Below, piece after piece: positions 25,647 through 34,697 of a DNA stretch of 64,000 nt. The stretch is from Bacteroidales bacterium. Lineage in GTDB: Bacteria > Bacteroidota > Bacteroidia > Bacteroidales > UBA932. The notes beneath the pieces were generated by a model. It worked only from the letters and a program-made list of their open reading frames with translations, had not been told where the DNA came from and did not search any database. Numbering within the stretch: the first letter of the stretch is position 1; each line of letters begins with the position of its first letter. The position numbers and the translations under genes are program-made. The stretch covers positions 29,594 through 93,593 of the forward strand of contig SUYL01000042.1 of assembly GCA_015060445.1 (NCBI GenBank), given 5' to 3'.

Positions 25647-28600
25647 ATGAAAAAATTATCCCTGCTCATTGCATTAATAATATGCAATGAGTTTTTTGCT
25701 TTCGGTTTTTTCAACCAGCCCAAATACAAACTGTACAACAAATCAGACGGGCTCAACAACAATACCGTTTCTGCCATATTCCAGGACAGGGAAGGCTATT
25801 TGTGGCTCGGAACCGACATTGGATTAACCAGGAGCGACGGAGTGAATTTCCGCCACTACCCCTTCAGCGAAGCCGGCGGAAGTTTCATTACAAAAATCTA
25901 CCAGTTGAAGGACTCACTCCTGTGGTGCTGGTCCAACAGTTACATAGCCCCCGTATGCTTTGACTCATTCCATGGGAAGGATATTCCAATTGAAGGTCCC
26001 GACGAATCTTACCTGCAGTCACTCAAAGACTTCTGCATTCTGGACAACAAACTCTATGCACTGCAGGGGTCAAAACTTGTGCATCTCCCGGTTGAATACA
26101 AGGAGGCATCCATAGTATTGCAAGCAGAAGAGATACCTTTTGACAAAGAGATAAAGAGGGTTTTCTGCGGCAACAATTCACTGTACCTGCTCCACAAGGA
26201 TGAACTGGTAATATTCAATCCGCAGACTGGGAGCAGGAAGGCAATTTCAATTGCATCTTTAGGCATAACCGCAAGCGGCCAGGTGAGCCATATAAAGGCA
26301 TTTGGAGATTACCTTTTCTTATATGGCGCCGCAATAATGCCGGTATGCTATAATCTGGAATCAGGAAAGAGTGTGGCTCTTGAAACTTCAGACCCACTTG
26401 TAGATATCCAGCAGGTAGACGGGAAGAGATTCATTTACGCAACCTGGAATTCCATATCGGTTCTCACTTTCAGCAGTGAAGACTATACTGCTGCGCAACA
26501 GGATTCATTTGGGCTGTTTGACAATCTGGCCCCATATGCCAGAATATTCAGAAACAGCATCAACGAACTCTACTACGACCAAAGGAACCAGGTTCTGTGG
26601 GTAGGCATTACAGGAAGGGGACTCATGAAGATATCATTCAGGGGAGAGAGGCTAAAATATATAGAGATCCCTTCCAATATAAAGTCTGTAAACGGCCTTA
26701 CCCAGGATATGGGTGGGTATATATGGATAAGTACAGATACCAAAGGTGTATTCCGCAGTACAACCAGCCAGTTGTCTTCCAAGATGCATTTTGAGCAATG
26801 GCCGGAAGCAAAAAACGGGAGGTATGTCCAATACCTGGATCAATTTGGGGGGCTGTGGTTTGGAGACAGTTATGGAAATGTAATTCAACTCAACACCAAC
26901 ACCGGCAAGAAGAATTCCCTCAAGATTGAATGTCCTGCAGAAGAGGGGACAATAACCGCAGAGAATATAAATGCTTTATACCTCAACTCCCGCAACGACC
27001 TGTGGGTTGCAGCAGACAACGGATTGTTCATTTTTGATATGAGCACCAGGAAACTGCTGGCGTATATGCCAAACAGCAGCAAAACGGGCAACATAACCGC
27101 AATATGCCAGGACGGAGGTGGGACCATGTGGCTTGGAACCGAAAGGGGTGTACACATGGCTGTGCGTGAAGGCAATACTGTAAATCTTACTTCCGGATTT
27201 GAAAATAGCGAGAATGTTGCCGCCAACAAGGTCCTTGCCCTGTATGTAAACAATTTCAACCAGTTGTATGCATCATACGAAGACAAGACAATACATATAG
27301 ATGCCAAAAGCAAGGAGGTTGTTGAGGCCCTCATGCTCCACCGCGACTACTCAAGCGGACATATCCGCTGTATCACGGATGACGGCAGCGGGTGTACCTG
27401 GCTTGGCACCGCTTCAGGGGTTGTAATGGTAAACAACGGCACCCTTGAATCATACCTTTACGAACTTGCAGAGAGTTTCATTGAGGTACACAGACTCAAG
27501 GATGGGGAACTTCTATGGGCAACCTCAAACGGACTTGTATATTTCCGTCCCGACGAAATAAAGCATTGGGTTGGCAACAGGGAACTCACAATATCAGATC
27601 TGGAAATCAACTACAGGACATTGGGTGATGACACCCCACGCACATTCAACAAGCAGTTGCAGTTCAAGCACAACGAGAACAACCTGCATATATATGTGAG
27701 CGACATGAGGTTTGGTGCCAGCCGCAGCAAAATTGAATACCGTCTCCTCCCTGTTGAACAGGAGTGGAAATCTACATACGGCAACTGCATTGAACTCAAG
27801 AACCTCAAACAGGGAAAATACACCCTTGAATTGAGGAATCCGCACATCACAGAACAGGAGCCCCCTGTAACCCAAATGAAATTTGTTGTAAAGCCGTTAT
27901 GGATTTTCAGTTTCTGGGGAATCTTCATATCTGCCGCAACACTTTTAGCCATATTGGTTCTCAGTTACATATTTGTTCTGTTAAGATTGCGCAACAGGAA
28001 GAATCTCTCCGCTATGGAGAGCAGGCTGCTCATTAAAATAGACGAACAGAACCAGAGAGAAGAGAGGGCACTGCTGCGCAGCAGGCTCAGACATGAGATT
28101 ATACAGCAACTCAGGACCCCAATTTCTCTGATAATTGCCCCACTAAAGGAGATAACACAAAATGTATCCCTAAGTGAAGATGTAAAGTTGAAATCCAACA
28201 TAGCACTTCTCAACAGTGTTATTGTACAGGAGATCTGTACCCGTCTGGAAGATCTGTTCCTGTTGGAAAAGGATGAAATCTACAAGGTTGCCCCTTACGA
28301 AATAAGCAAGATTTCAAACTCTACAGTATCACCATTGAGGGAGATTATCAATACCAGTACGGTAAAGGTATATTTCGACAAGGACAGACGTTCCGAGAAA
28401 ATCCTGTGGGTTGACCGTACCCGCATAAGTTTCCTTCTCAGGAGCCTTCTTGTACACACTCTCCAGTATCTTGAGTATTCGGGCGAGATGTGGCTCGACC
28501 TCAAAGAGGAGACAGTAAACGGTACCCACTTCTGCATTTTTGTAATAAAGACCAGAAAGATAGCGAAAATACAGAAAGACCGCACCTTCAGTCTCTGCAA

Positions 28601-29672
28601 TGACTATGACGAGGCCATAAACCAGAAACTTCTTGGATGGCAATTGCTCCAATACGTAGCAACAATGCACAAGGGTGATGTAATCTTTAAGGAGAGCGTG
28701 GAAAACGGGCTGGAAGTTTCACTGCATCTTCCTTTCCTTACAAAAGAGGACTGGAAAGATAAAGAAAATGTACAGATAGTTGAGCCAATTATTGCAGAAA
28801 ACGAGCAGGAAGCCCTTGCAAGCATCATTGTTAATGAGTCCTCTGTAGATTTGAACATGGAGGAAGATGGTGATGACCTTCAGCAGGGCAAAATAAAACT
28901 GCTTGTAATAGAAGATAACCCTGATATAAGGCTCTATATGAAAGTTATGTTCGGCAAACAATACAACGTACTGTTTGCCGAGAACGGGGTGGAAGGACTG
29001 AAGATTGCAACAGAGGAGATTCCTAACCTCATCCTCACAGATGTTATGATGCCTGTTATGGACGGATATGAAGTGCTCCGTATCATTAAGGAGAATGCCA
29101 CCACATGCCATATTCCGGTAGTGCTTCTCACTGCGCTTACAGGTGAAGAGGATATAATAAAGGGATTTGACCTTGGTGCAGATGACTACATAACCAAACC
29201 GTTCAATCCTGAAATCCTGAGAGCCAAAGTAAGGCAGTTGGTTAAGGGAAGGGGTGAACTCAAGCAGATATATTCAAAACGGCTCACATCAACCAGTGAA
29301 TCATTGGATGAAATTGAGAGCCATAAAGCAGAGGAAGATCCGCTGATAATTAAAATAAACGAACTGGTTATTGCAAATATCCAAAACCCGGACTTTAATG
29401 TAAAGGAACTTGCCAGCATGCTTTTCATGAGCCAGCCTACCCTTTACAGGAAAGTTAAACAGATAACAGGATTCACCATTATTGAGGTGGTGCGTACAGT
29501 ACGTCTCAAACAGGCTGCCCAACTGCTCAAGACCAGAAAATACGGCATCCAGGAGGTGGCGGAACTGGTAGGTTACAATGATGTACCAACATTCCGCAAG
29601 CACTTTGTTGCATTGTACGGCACAACACCATCTTCATTCTCGGCTTCGTCGGGAGGAGAACAGAAGAACTGA
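25647..29672 (+). CDS. Hybrid two-component protein with degenerate kinase and AraC domain
   Basis: This 1341-aa protein has a signal peptide, a periplasmic two-bladed propeller of reg_prop repeats (about 30-660; for example DREGYLWLGTDIGL, DGGGTMWLGTERGV, DDGSGCTWLGTASGV), a Y_Y_Y domain (about 675-745) and a membrane helix at about 752-782. A HisKA-like region, an HATPase-like region, a receiver (about 1080-1195) and an AraC HTH (about 1235-1335) follow. In HisKA the motif reads IIQQLRTPISLI: the position of the phospho-acceptor His is Gln820. The HATPase-like part lacks the N box, DxGxG and GxGLGL. The receiver keeps EDN, D1132 (LTDVMMP) and TKPF, and the AraC domain looks normal. It is therefore a likely pseudokinase that may transmit signal without its own phosphotransfer. 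Confidence 0.9.
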   Translation: MKKLSLLIALIICNEFFAFGFFNQPKYKLYNKSDGLNNNTVSAIFQDREGYLWLGTDIGLTRSDGVNFRHYPFSEAGGSFITKIYQLKDSLLWCWSNSYIAPVCFDSFHGKDIPIEGPDESYLQSLKDFCILDNKLYALQGSKLVHLPVEYKEASIVLQAEEIPFDKEIKRVFCGNNSLYLLHKDELVIFNPQTGSRKAISIASLGITASGQVSHIKAFGDYLFLYGAAIMPVCYNLESGKSVALETSDPLVDIQQVDGKRFIYATWNSISVLTFSSEDYTAAQQDSFGLFDNLAPYARIFRNSINELYYDQRNQVLWVGITGRGLMKISFRGERLKYIEIPSNIKSVNGLTQDMGGYIWISTDTKGVFRSTTSQLSSKMHFEQWPEAKNGRYVQYLDQFGGLWFGDSYGNVIQLNTNTGKKNSLKIECPAEEGTITAENINALYLNSRNDLWVAADNGLFIFDMSTRKLLAYMPNSSKTGNITAICQDGGGTMWLGTERGVHMAVREGNTVNLTSGFENSENVAANKVLALYVNNFNQLYASYEDKTIHIDAKSKEVVEALMLHRDYSSGHIRCITDDGSGCTWLGTASGVVMVNNGTLESYLYELAESFIEVHRLKDGELLWATSNGLVYFRPDEIKHWVGNRELTISDLEINYRTLGDDTPRTFNKQLQFKHNENNLHIYVSDMRFGASRSKIEYRLLPVEQEWKSTYGNCIELKNLKQGKYTLELRNPHITEQEPPVTQMKFVVKPLWIFSFWGIFISAATLLAILVLSYIFVLLRLRNRKNLSAMESRLLIKIDEQNQREERALLRSRLRHEIIQQLRTPISLIIAPLKEITQNVSLSEDVKLKSNIALLNSVIVQEICTRLEDLFLLEKDEIYKVAPYEISKISNSTVSPLREIINTSTVKVYFDKDRRSEKILWVDRTRISFLLRSLLVHTLQYLEYSGEMWLDLKEETVNGTHFCIFVIKTRKIAKIQKDRTFSLCNDYDEAINQKLLGWQLLQYVATMHKGDVIFKESVENGLEVSLHLPFLTKEDWKDKENVQIVEPIIAENEQEALASIIVNESSVDLNMEEDGDDLQQGKIKLLVIEDNPDIRLYMKVMFGKQYNVLFAENGVEGLKIATEEIPNLILTDVMMPVMDGYEVLRIIKENATTCHIPVVLLTALTGEEDIIKGFDLGADDYITKPFNPEILRAKVRQLVKGRGELKQIYSKRLTSTSESLDEIESHKAEEDPLIIKINELVIANIQNPDFNVKELASMLFMSQPTLYRKVKQITGFTIIEVVRTVRLKQAAQLLKTRKYGIQEVAELVGYNDVPTFRKHFVALYGTTPSSFSASSGGEQKN

Positions 29673-29689
29673 TTGGCATCCACTGATTT

Positions 29690-29720
29690 TTTGATAATTG
29701 GGAAGTTGTATTTATATTTG
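29690..29720 (+). promoter_or_regulatory. Canonical promoter for efp
   Basis: TTTG (29690-29693), 19 bases and TATATTTG followed by C (29713-29720) match the Bacteroidota consensus. The start codon follows 41 bp later. Confidence 0.85.
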
Positions 29721-29761
29721 CACCGCTAAAAAAAGAAAACAATAATTTATAGACAATTTAT

Positions 29762-30328
29762 ATGGCAACTACTGCAGATTTTAAAAACGGATTGTTCTTC
29801 AACTACAATGGAAAACCTTGTCAGTTGATTTATTTCCAACACGTAAAACCAGGTAAAGGTCCTGCTTTTGTAAAAACCAAATTCAGAAACCTTGAGAACG
29901 GTAAAATTCTTGAGAACACCTTCAGTGCAGGTGAGAAAATTGAGATTATCACTGTAGAGAGAAGACCTTACCAGTTCCTTTACAAAGATGAGACAGGTTT
30001 CAACTTCATGCACAATGAGACTTTTGAGCAGATTCACCTTGAGGAGGATTTCGTAGACAATGCAGACCTTATGAAAGAGGGCCAGTATGTAGAGATGATG
30101 TTCCTTGCAGACGAGGAGAGATGCCTTACTTGCGAACTTCCTCAGTTCGTTGAGTTGGAGGTTACCTACACAGAGCCTGCTGTTAAAGGTGATACCGCTT
30201 CTACTAATGCACAGAAAGAGTGTACCCTTGAGACAGGTGCAAGAATCATGGTTCCTCTGTTCATCAACCAGGGCGAGAAAATCCGCGTAAAAGTTGAGGA
30301 CAGAAGTTACGGTGAGCGTGTAAGATAA
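29762..30328 (+). CDS. efp: Translation elongation factor P
   Basis: EF-P relieves ribosome stalling at polyproline. The 188-aa product has the three-domain length of the family. Its tip loop is HVKPGKGPAFVKTK, with Lys32 at the usual modification position. A C-terminal segment GARIMVPLFINQGEKIRV matches the family. No epmA or epmB homologue is nearby, so the state of Lys32 is unknown. It is monocistronic, with its own promoter and a terminator. Confidence 0.96.
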   Translation: MATTADFKNGLFFNYNGKPCQLIYFQHVKPGKGPAFVKTKFRNLENGKILENTFSAGEKIEIITVERRPYQFLYKDETGFNFMHNETFEQIHLEEDFVDNADLMKEGQYVEMMFLADEERCLTCELPQFVELEVTYTEPAVKGDTASTNAQKECTLETGARIMVPLFINQGEKIRVKVEDRSYGERVR

Positions 30329-30356
30329 TTTTTATAAGAAATTATTTTTAACTTTA

Positions 30357-30386
30357 TAGCCGTTTCCGTGAGGGGACGGCTTTTTT
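30357..30386 (+). terminator. Intrinsic terminator after efp
   Basis: AGCCGTTTCC and GGGGACGGCT, with two G-T pairs, enclose a short loop and are followed by TTTTTT (30381-30386). It lies 29 bp after the efp stop. Confidence 0.88.
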
Positions 30387-30414
30387 CATTTGAAACAACA
30401 AACACACCATAATT

Positions 30415-31839
30415 ATGAAAAAACTATTTGCACTATTGGCACTTGCATTTGCAGTTTACGCATGCCAGATGCCACAAATCACAAATGAAAGCATTGAAAC
30501 TGCCATAAAGGAGGGCAACTTTACCCAGGCAGAACAGATGATCAAACTTAAAATTGCAACTGAGGACCTTACCCCTGGCGAAGTATGGGACCTTGACGCA
30601 AAAATCCAGACAATGCACCGTATCCGCAAGGACTTCTCCAAAGTTGATACCACAGTAATGGCATACATAAAGAAGGTTATCCCCAATGTAACCCCTGAGC
30701 AGATTGCAAAATGGGAGGCATCAGGCGCCCTTGAGTGCATGATGATTGACGGAGAAAAAAGATACTTCCGCAACGCCCCAAGAAACCTTTTCAGAATTGA
30801 CGCCGAGGCACAGGCACATTGGGATGTAAACGGAAGGCAGTCAGATGACCTTGATATCTTCCTTTCAAAACACATCCCGTCTGTTGTTGCACAGACCAAG
30901 AAAAATAAAATTGAAAACCTCACAAAACCACAGAAAATGAGGGTAACATACACCCTTGTTGTAAAACCTAACGAGGTACCTGAGGGAGAGACAATAAGAG
31001 TTTGGTTGCCATACCCAAGAGAGAATAAACGCAGTTTCAACGTGAACCTTCTATCCGCATCCCACAAGAACTACATCATTTCTCCCGACGAGTATGACCA
31101 CAAGAGCATCTACATGGAGTCTGTAGCGGTAAAGGACAGCGCAATGAAATTCTGCTACCAGCTTGAACTTGAAACATCAGACCATTGGTTCAACTTTGGC
31201 CCTGAGGATGTAAAACCATATGACACCGAGTCTGAGCTATACAAGGAATATACTGCAGAGCGCAAGACCCACGTAATCTTCAACCCGGAACTTAAACGTA
31301 TAACCGACAGCCTTGTTGCTGGTGAGACAAACCCATACAACAAAGCAATCAGAATTTTCGACTACATTTCCAAAAACTATCCTTGGGCAAGTGCAAGGGA
31401 ATACGCAACATTGGAGAACATTCCTGAATACGTACTCAAGAACAAGCACGGAGACTGTGGCCAGGTTGGACTTACTTTCATTACAATGGCCCGCTATGCA
31501 GGCATCCCTGCAAAATGGCAGAGCGGCTTTATGCTGCATCCTGGTGAGGCAGGCATGCATGACTGGGCTGAGGCTTACTTTGAGGGGATAGGCTGGGTTC
31601 CTGTAGATGTATCATTTGGCCTTGTACCTAATGAAGATGATAATGTATACCATTTCTACATGGGTGGAATTGACGCACACAGATATTATGTAAACGAGGA
31701 TTACTCAGGCACATTCTTCCCTGCAAAGAACCACTTGAGAAGCGAGACCGTAGACTTCCAGCGCGGTGAGGTTGAATGGAGAGGCGAGAACCTTTACTTT
31801 GGCCGCTGGTCTTGGGACATAGAAGTTGAATACCTGTAA
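30415..31839 (+). CDS. Transglutaminase-like lipoprotein
   Basis: The 474-aa protein has a signal peptide ending VYAC (Cys17, lipobox-like), a helical N-terminal third and a beta-rich middle (MRVTYTLVVKPNE, RVWLPYPREN). A transglutaminase-core domain at about 310-405 carries the triad Cys348 (HGDCGQVGLTFITMARYAGIPA), His382 (MHDWAEAYF) and Asp398 (PVDVSFG). All three are intact, so it should be a periplasmic or surface cysteine hydrolase or transferase. The substrate is unknown; peptidase or peptide cross-linking activity are both possible. It is closed by a strong terminator. Confidence 0.85.
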   Translation: MKKLFALLALAFAVYACQMPQITNESIETAIKEGNFTQAEQMIKLKIATEDLTPGEVWDLDAKIQTMHRIRKDFSKVDTTVMAYIKKVIPNVTPEQIAKWEASGALECMMIDGEKRYFRNAPRNLFRIDAEAQAHWDVNGRQSDDLDIFLSKHIPSVVAQTKKNKIENLTKPQKMRVTYTLVVKPNEVPEGETIRVWLPYPRENKRSFNVNLLSASHKNYIISPDEYDHKSIYMESVAVKDSAMKFCYQLELETSDHWFNFGPEDVKPYDTESELYKEYTAERKTHVIFNPELKRITDSLVAGETNPYNKAIRIFDYISKNYPWASAREYATLENIPEYVLKNKHGDCGQVGLTFITMARYAGIPAKWQSGFMLHPGEAGMHDWAEAYFEGIGWVPVDVSFGLVPNEDDNVYHFYMGGIDAHRYYVNEDYSGTFFPAKNHLRSETVDFQRGEVEWRGENLYFGRWSWDIEVEYL

Positions 31840-31888
31840 AAAGCAGAATGCTGAAACAGAAGAGGCTGACCCAAAAGGACTACCCTTC

Positions 31889-31921
31889 ATCGGCGGTGAA
31901 ATACTATTCACCGCCGATTTT
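31889..31921 (+). terminator. Terminator after transglutaminase gene
   Basis: ATCGGCGGTGAA (31889-31900) and TTCACCGCCGAT (31907-31918) make a perfect 12-bp stem with a 6-base loop, followed by TTTTG. The rest of 31922-32062 is AT-rich and shows no gene. Confidence 0.85.
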
Positions 31922-32062
31922 GTTGATATACATTGCATTAGGTTGTTGCGTTGTGAAACGACTTTTTATGCAAAAATGGTTTAAGCGTTGATTTTACCCT
32001 TTTGCGTGTAGTCTTCTATATAGTATAAATTAAGTATAATTAAGATATAATATGCTAAATTC

Positions 32063-32094
32063 TTTGGAGGTCTAAAAAATCGGACATATATTTG
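32063..32094 (+). promoter_or_regulatory. Bacteroidota promoter for AAA/DUF4143 gene
   Basis: TTTG (32063-32066), 20 bases and TATATTTG followed by C (32087-32094) fit the consensus. The start codon is 44 bp downstream. Confidence 0.75.
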
Positions 32095-32137
32095 CATTGC
32101 GTAAAAATAATCAACTCACTGCGTAAAATGTAATATT

Positions 32138-33322
32138 ATGTATAAAAGAGCCGAATATCAGAAAATTAAATCAAGGCTTGAAGAAGAAAGAACGTTTATT
32201 CAGGTTGTAATGGGTGCTCGCCAGATTGGCAAATCAACAGTTGTCAAGCAGGTACTCAAAGATCTGTCACTGCCTTATCAGTTCTACTCTGCGGACAATG
32301 TTCCTGCCACCAATACTGCGTGGATTTCCAATTGTTGGGCAGCGACACGCAGTCTCAAAGAGAATAATGGCTGGGAGAGTGTCATCCTTGTAATTGACGA
32401 GATTCAGAAAATTGCTAATTGGAGTGAAGTTGTAAAAAAAGAGTGGGATGATGACACATTCCACGACCGAAATATTAAGGTATTGCTTCTTGGTAGTAGT
32501 CGTGTACTGCTGGAAAAAGGCTTGTCTGAGTCCTTGGCAGGACGGTTCGAAGAGATTCGCATGAGTCATTGGAGCTATAAGGAGATGAAAGAGTGCTTTG
32601 GCTTCACTGTTGATCAATATATGTTTTACGGAGGCTACCCCGGAGCAGCAACACTGATTGATGATAGTGACCGTTTTGAGCAGTATATCCAGTCAGCGAT
32701 TATCGATGCCACTATAAATAAAGATATCCTTATGGATACTCCAATCAGTAAACCTGCTCTTTTGAAACAAACCTTTGAACTTGGAGCTGCCTACTCCGGA
32801 AACCTGCTATCATTAAATAAAATGTTGGGCTCTTTGCAAGATGCAGGCAACACATCTACATTGGCTGGATACGTTAACCTGCTTAATGAGAGTGGTTTGC
32901 TTTGTGGCCTGCAAAAATATAGTGTTGATATGTCCCGCCGAAGAGCCAGTATTCCAAAGTTCCAAGTATATAACAATGCGTTAAAGATGGTATACAGTCC
33001 TCTTACATTTGAGCAGGCTATTCTTGACCGTAAAGCGTGGGGACATATCTTTGAATCGGGCATTGGAGCATACCTCGTCAGCCAGGCATTTATTCATCGC
33101 TTTGAAGTGTTCTATTGGCGAGAGCGTAATGACGAAGTAGATTTTATACTTCAGAAAAAGGGCTCTATTGTGGCTATTGAGGTAAAGAGCAATGCTGAGA
33201 AAAACACAAACGGCTTAGAGAAATTCAGACAGATGTTTAACCCTAAGGCCTCGTTTATCGTTGGTGATGGCGGTATAGGAGTGGAGGAATTTTTATCAAT
33301 GGATATCAACAAGCTATTTTAG
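32138..33322 (+). CDS. AAA_14/DUF4143 ATPase
   Basis: The 394-aa protein has an N-terminal AAA domain with Walker A GARQIGKST (about 27-35), Walker B ILVIDEIQ (about 87-94) and a sensor segment VLLLGSS. A C-terminal DUF4143 region ends with a PD-(D/E)xK-like core (FYWRERNDEVDFILQKKGSIVAIEVKS). This family is abundant and patchy in Bacteroidetes and is often found on accessory DNA; its role is unsettled (nucleic-acid handling or defence has been proposed). It is isolated, with its own promoter, between two core blocks. The composition is slightly more AT-rich than its neighbours. Confidence 0.87.
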   Translation: MYKRAEYQKIKSRLEEERTFIQVVMGARQIGKSTVVKQVLKDLSLPYQFYSADNVPATNTAWISNCWAATRSLKENNGWESVILVIDEIQKIANWSEVVKKEWDDDTFHDRNIKVLLLGSSRVLLEKGLSESLAGRFEEIRMSHWSYKEMKECFGFTVDQYMFYGGYPGAATLIDDSDRFEQYIQSAIIDATINKDILMDTPISKPALLKQTFELGAAYSGNLLSLNKMLGSLQDAGNTSTLAGYVNLLNESGLLCGLQKYSVDMSRRRASIPKFQVYNNALKMVYSPLTFEQAILDRKAWGHIFESGIGAYLVSQAFIHRFEVFYWRERNDEVDFILQKKGSIVAIEVKSNAEKNTNGLEKFRQMFNPKASFIVGDGGIGVEEFLSMDINKLF

Positions 33323-33423
33323 CGATAGATATTATGGCTAAATGACGCTGTTTTTATATCTGTTGATTCTATTCAGAAAGAGAGTAATAACATAGAATTT
33401 TCAAATTTTAGAAATCCGAAAAC

Positions 33424-33498
33424 ATGAAATACATAGCCACTGCCCTTTTGGTTTTGATGACCATAACTTTTATTGTATGCGGTATCCTTTGGAGGTAA
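33424..33498 (+). CDS. 24-aa hydrophobic peptide
   Basis: MKYIATALLVLMTITFIVCG followed by ILWR is one membrane helix, from the ATG at 33424 to TAA at 33496. It overlaps the next gene by 22 bp in another frame, so it could be a coupled leader, a toxin-like small membrane peptide, or the N-terminal helix of a frameshifted larger protein. Coding is supported only by the clean start, hydrophobicity and position. Confidence 0.4.
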   Translation: MKYIATALLVLMTITFIVCGILWR

Positions 33499-33833
33499 TA
33501 CGCCCGACAATCCGCAGAGCCAAGGTTTATGTACTTCTGTTTACTCCTTTGATACTATTGGTCTCAGTGGGAATGTGTGCCGGTATCGAATATACTACTA
33601 TATACACTTATGCAGACCTATGGCAGCATATCGGAGAGTTTAATGTGTGGTTTCGCCTCTTAACTCTTACGGTAATGCTGTTCTATTGTTTTTCCCTTTT
33701 TCTTGTGCCGTACGACTGGCGCAAGAGCAGTGCAGACAAAAAGTTTATCATGTTCTACTCCTGCGGATTCTGTCTGATTGGATTACTGCATTTCTCCATA
33801 CAGATGTCGGCTTCTTTATATAAGTTTCTATAG
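33477..33833 (+). CDS. Small three-helix membrane protein, unknown
   Basis: The 118-aa protein has three likely membrane helices: VYVLLFTPLILLVSVGMCAG (about 18-37), LLTLTVMLFYCFSLFLV and IMFYSCGFCLIGLLHFSI. I recognise no family. The ATG at 33477 is used, though GGAGG at 33491-33495 could mark a later start. The 3' end overlaps the convergent ispH gene by 6 bp. Together with the upstream 24-aa peptide it may form a small membrane unit. Confidence 0.6.
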   Translation: MRYPLEVIRPTIRRAKVYVLLFTPLILLVSVGMCAGIEYTTIYTYADLWQHIGEFNVWFRLLTLTVMLFYCFSLFLVPYDWRKSSADKKFIMFYSCGFCLIGLLHFSIQMSASLYKFL

Positions 33834-34694
33834 ACCTTGCAGATGCTTTGCTACCCCCTCCAATTGCCATTTTGGAGTGGAGGTGGCTCCGCATATACCG
33901 ACAGAATCACCCTCAGTGAACCACTGGGGGTTTATTTGGTCTATAGTCTGAATGTGATATGAACGGGGATTTACAGATTTGCACAAATCGTACAGCACCT
34001 TGCCGTTGGAACTCTCCTTGCCGCTGATGAACACTATTACAGAGTGCTTTTTTGCAAATGCCATAAGGTTTGTGTGCCTTTGTGCCACCTGGCGGCAGAT
34101 GGTGTTGTGAATTTTGAAGTTTTCCAGATTCCCTCCCTGCAATTTTATCCTCTCCCTTATTGCGTCACATACCTCCTCGTACTCCTTGGGGTCTTTTGTG
34201 GTTTGGGAGAATATCTGTATTGGCCGTGTGTAGTCAATCTTATTGAGGCTGGCTATGGAATCAACTACCACAGCATCTCCATTTACCTGTCCTACAAGGC
34301 CGTTTACCTCTGCGTGTCCTATCTTTCCAAAGATTACAATCTGGCTGTTATGCTGTGAATATGCCTCCTTTATCCTGGCCTGAAGTTTTAGCACTACCGG
34401 GCAGGTGCAGTCTATAAGTGAGATATTGCGTTCCTGAGCCAGGGCGTATGTTGCAGGGGGCTCCCCGTGTGCCCTTATGAGTACGGTTGTGTCCGACAAC
34501 TGTTTCATCTGCTCCAGATCTACAACCTGCAACCCTATCTTGTTGAGCCTCTCCAATTCTGAGTTGTTGTGTACAATGGAACCCAGAGAGTACAATGTTG
34601 CACTCTCCTTAAGGCGGAACTCCGCCTTCTCCACAGCCCTGATTACCCCGTAACAGAAGCCCGATTCTGCATCTATCTCAATTGCCAGGCGCAT
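33828..34694 (-). CDS. ispH: HMBPP reductase, non-mevalonate pathway
   Basis: IspH is the final enzyme of the MEP pathway and makes IPP and DMAPP with a 4Fe-4S cluster. The 288-aa product has the three cluster cysteines: C14 (SGFCYGV), C96 (DCTCPVV) and C200 (NTICRQVAQR). It also has the substrate histidines in IVHNN, RAHGE and GKIGHAEV. Length is typical. It is separated from cmk by 3 bp on the same strand, a common Bacteroidales pairing. Confidence 0.95.
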   Translation of the reverse strand: MRLAIEIDAESGFCYGVIRAVEKAEFRLKESATLYSLGSIVHNNSELERLNKIGLQVVDLEQMKQLSDTTVLIRAHGEPPATYALAQERNISLIDCTCPVVLKLQARIKEAYSQHNSQIVIFGKIGHAEVNGLVGQVNGDAVVVDSIASLNKIDYTRPIQIFSQTTKDPKEYEEVCDAIRERIKLQGGNLENFKIHNTICRQVAQRHTNLMAFAKKHSVIVFISGKESSNGKVLYDLCKSVNPRSYHIQTIDQINPQWFTEGDSVGICGATSTPKWQLEGVAKHLQGL

Positions 34695-34697
34695 GTT

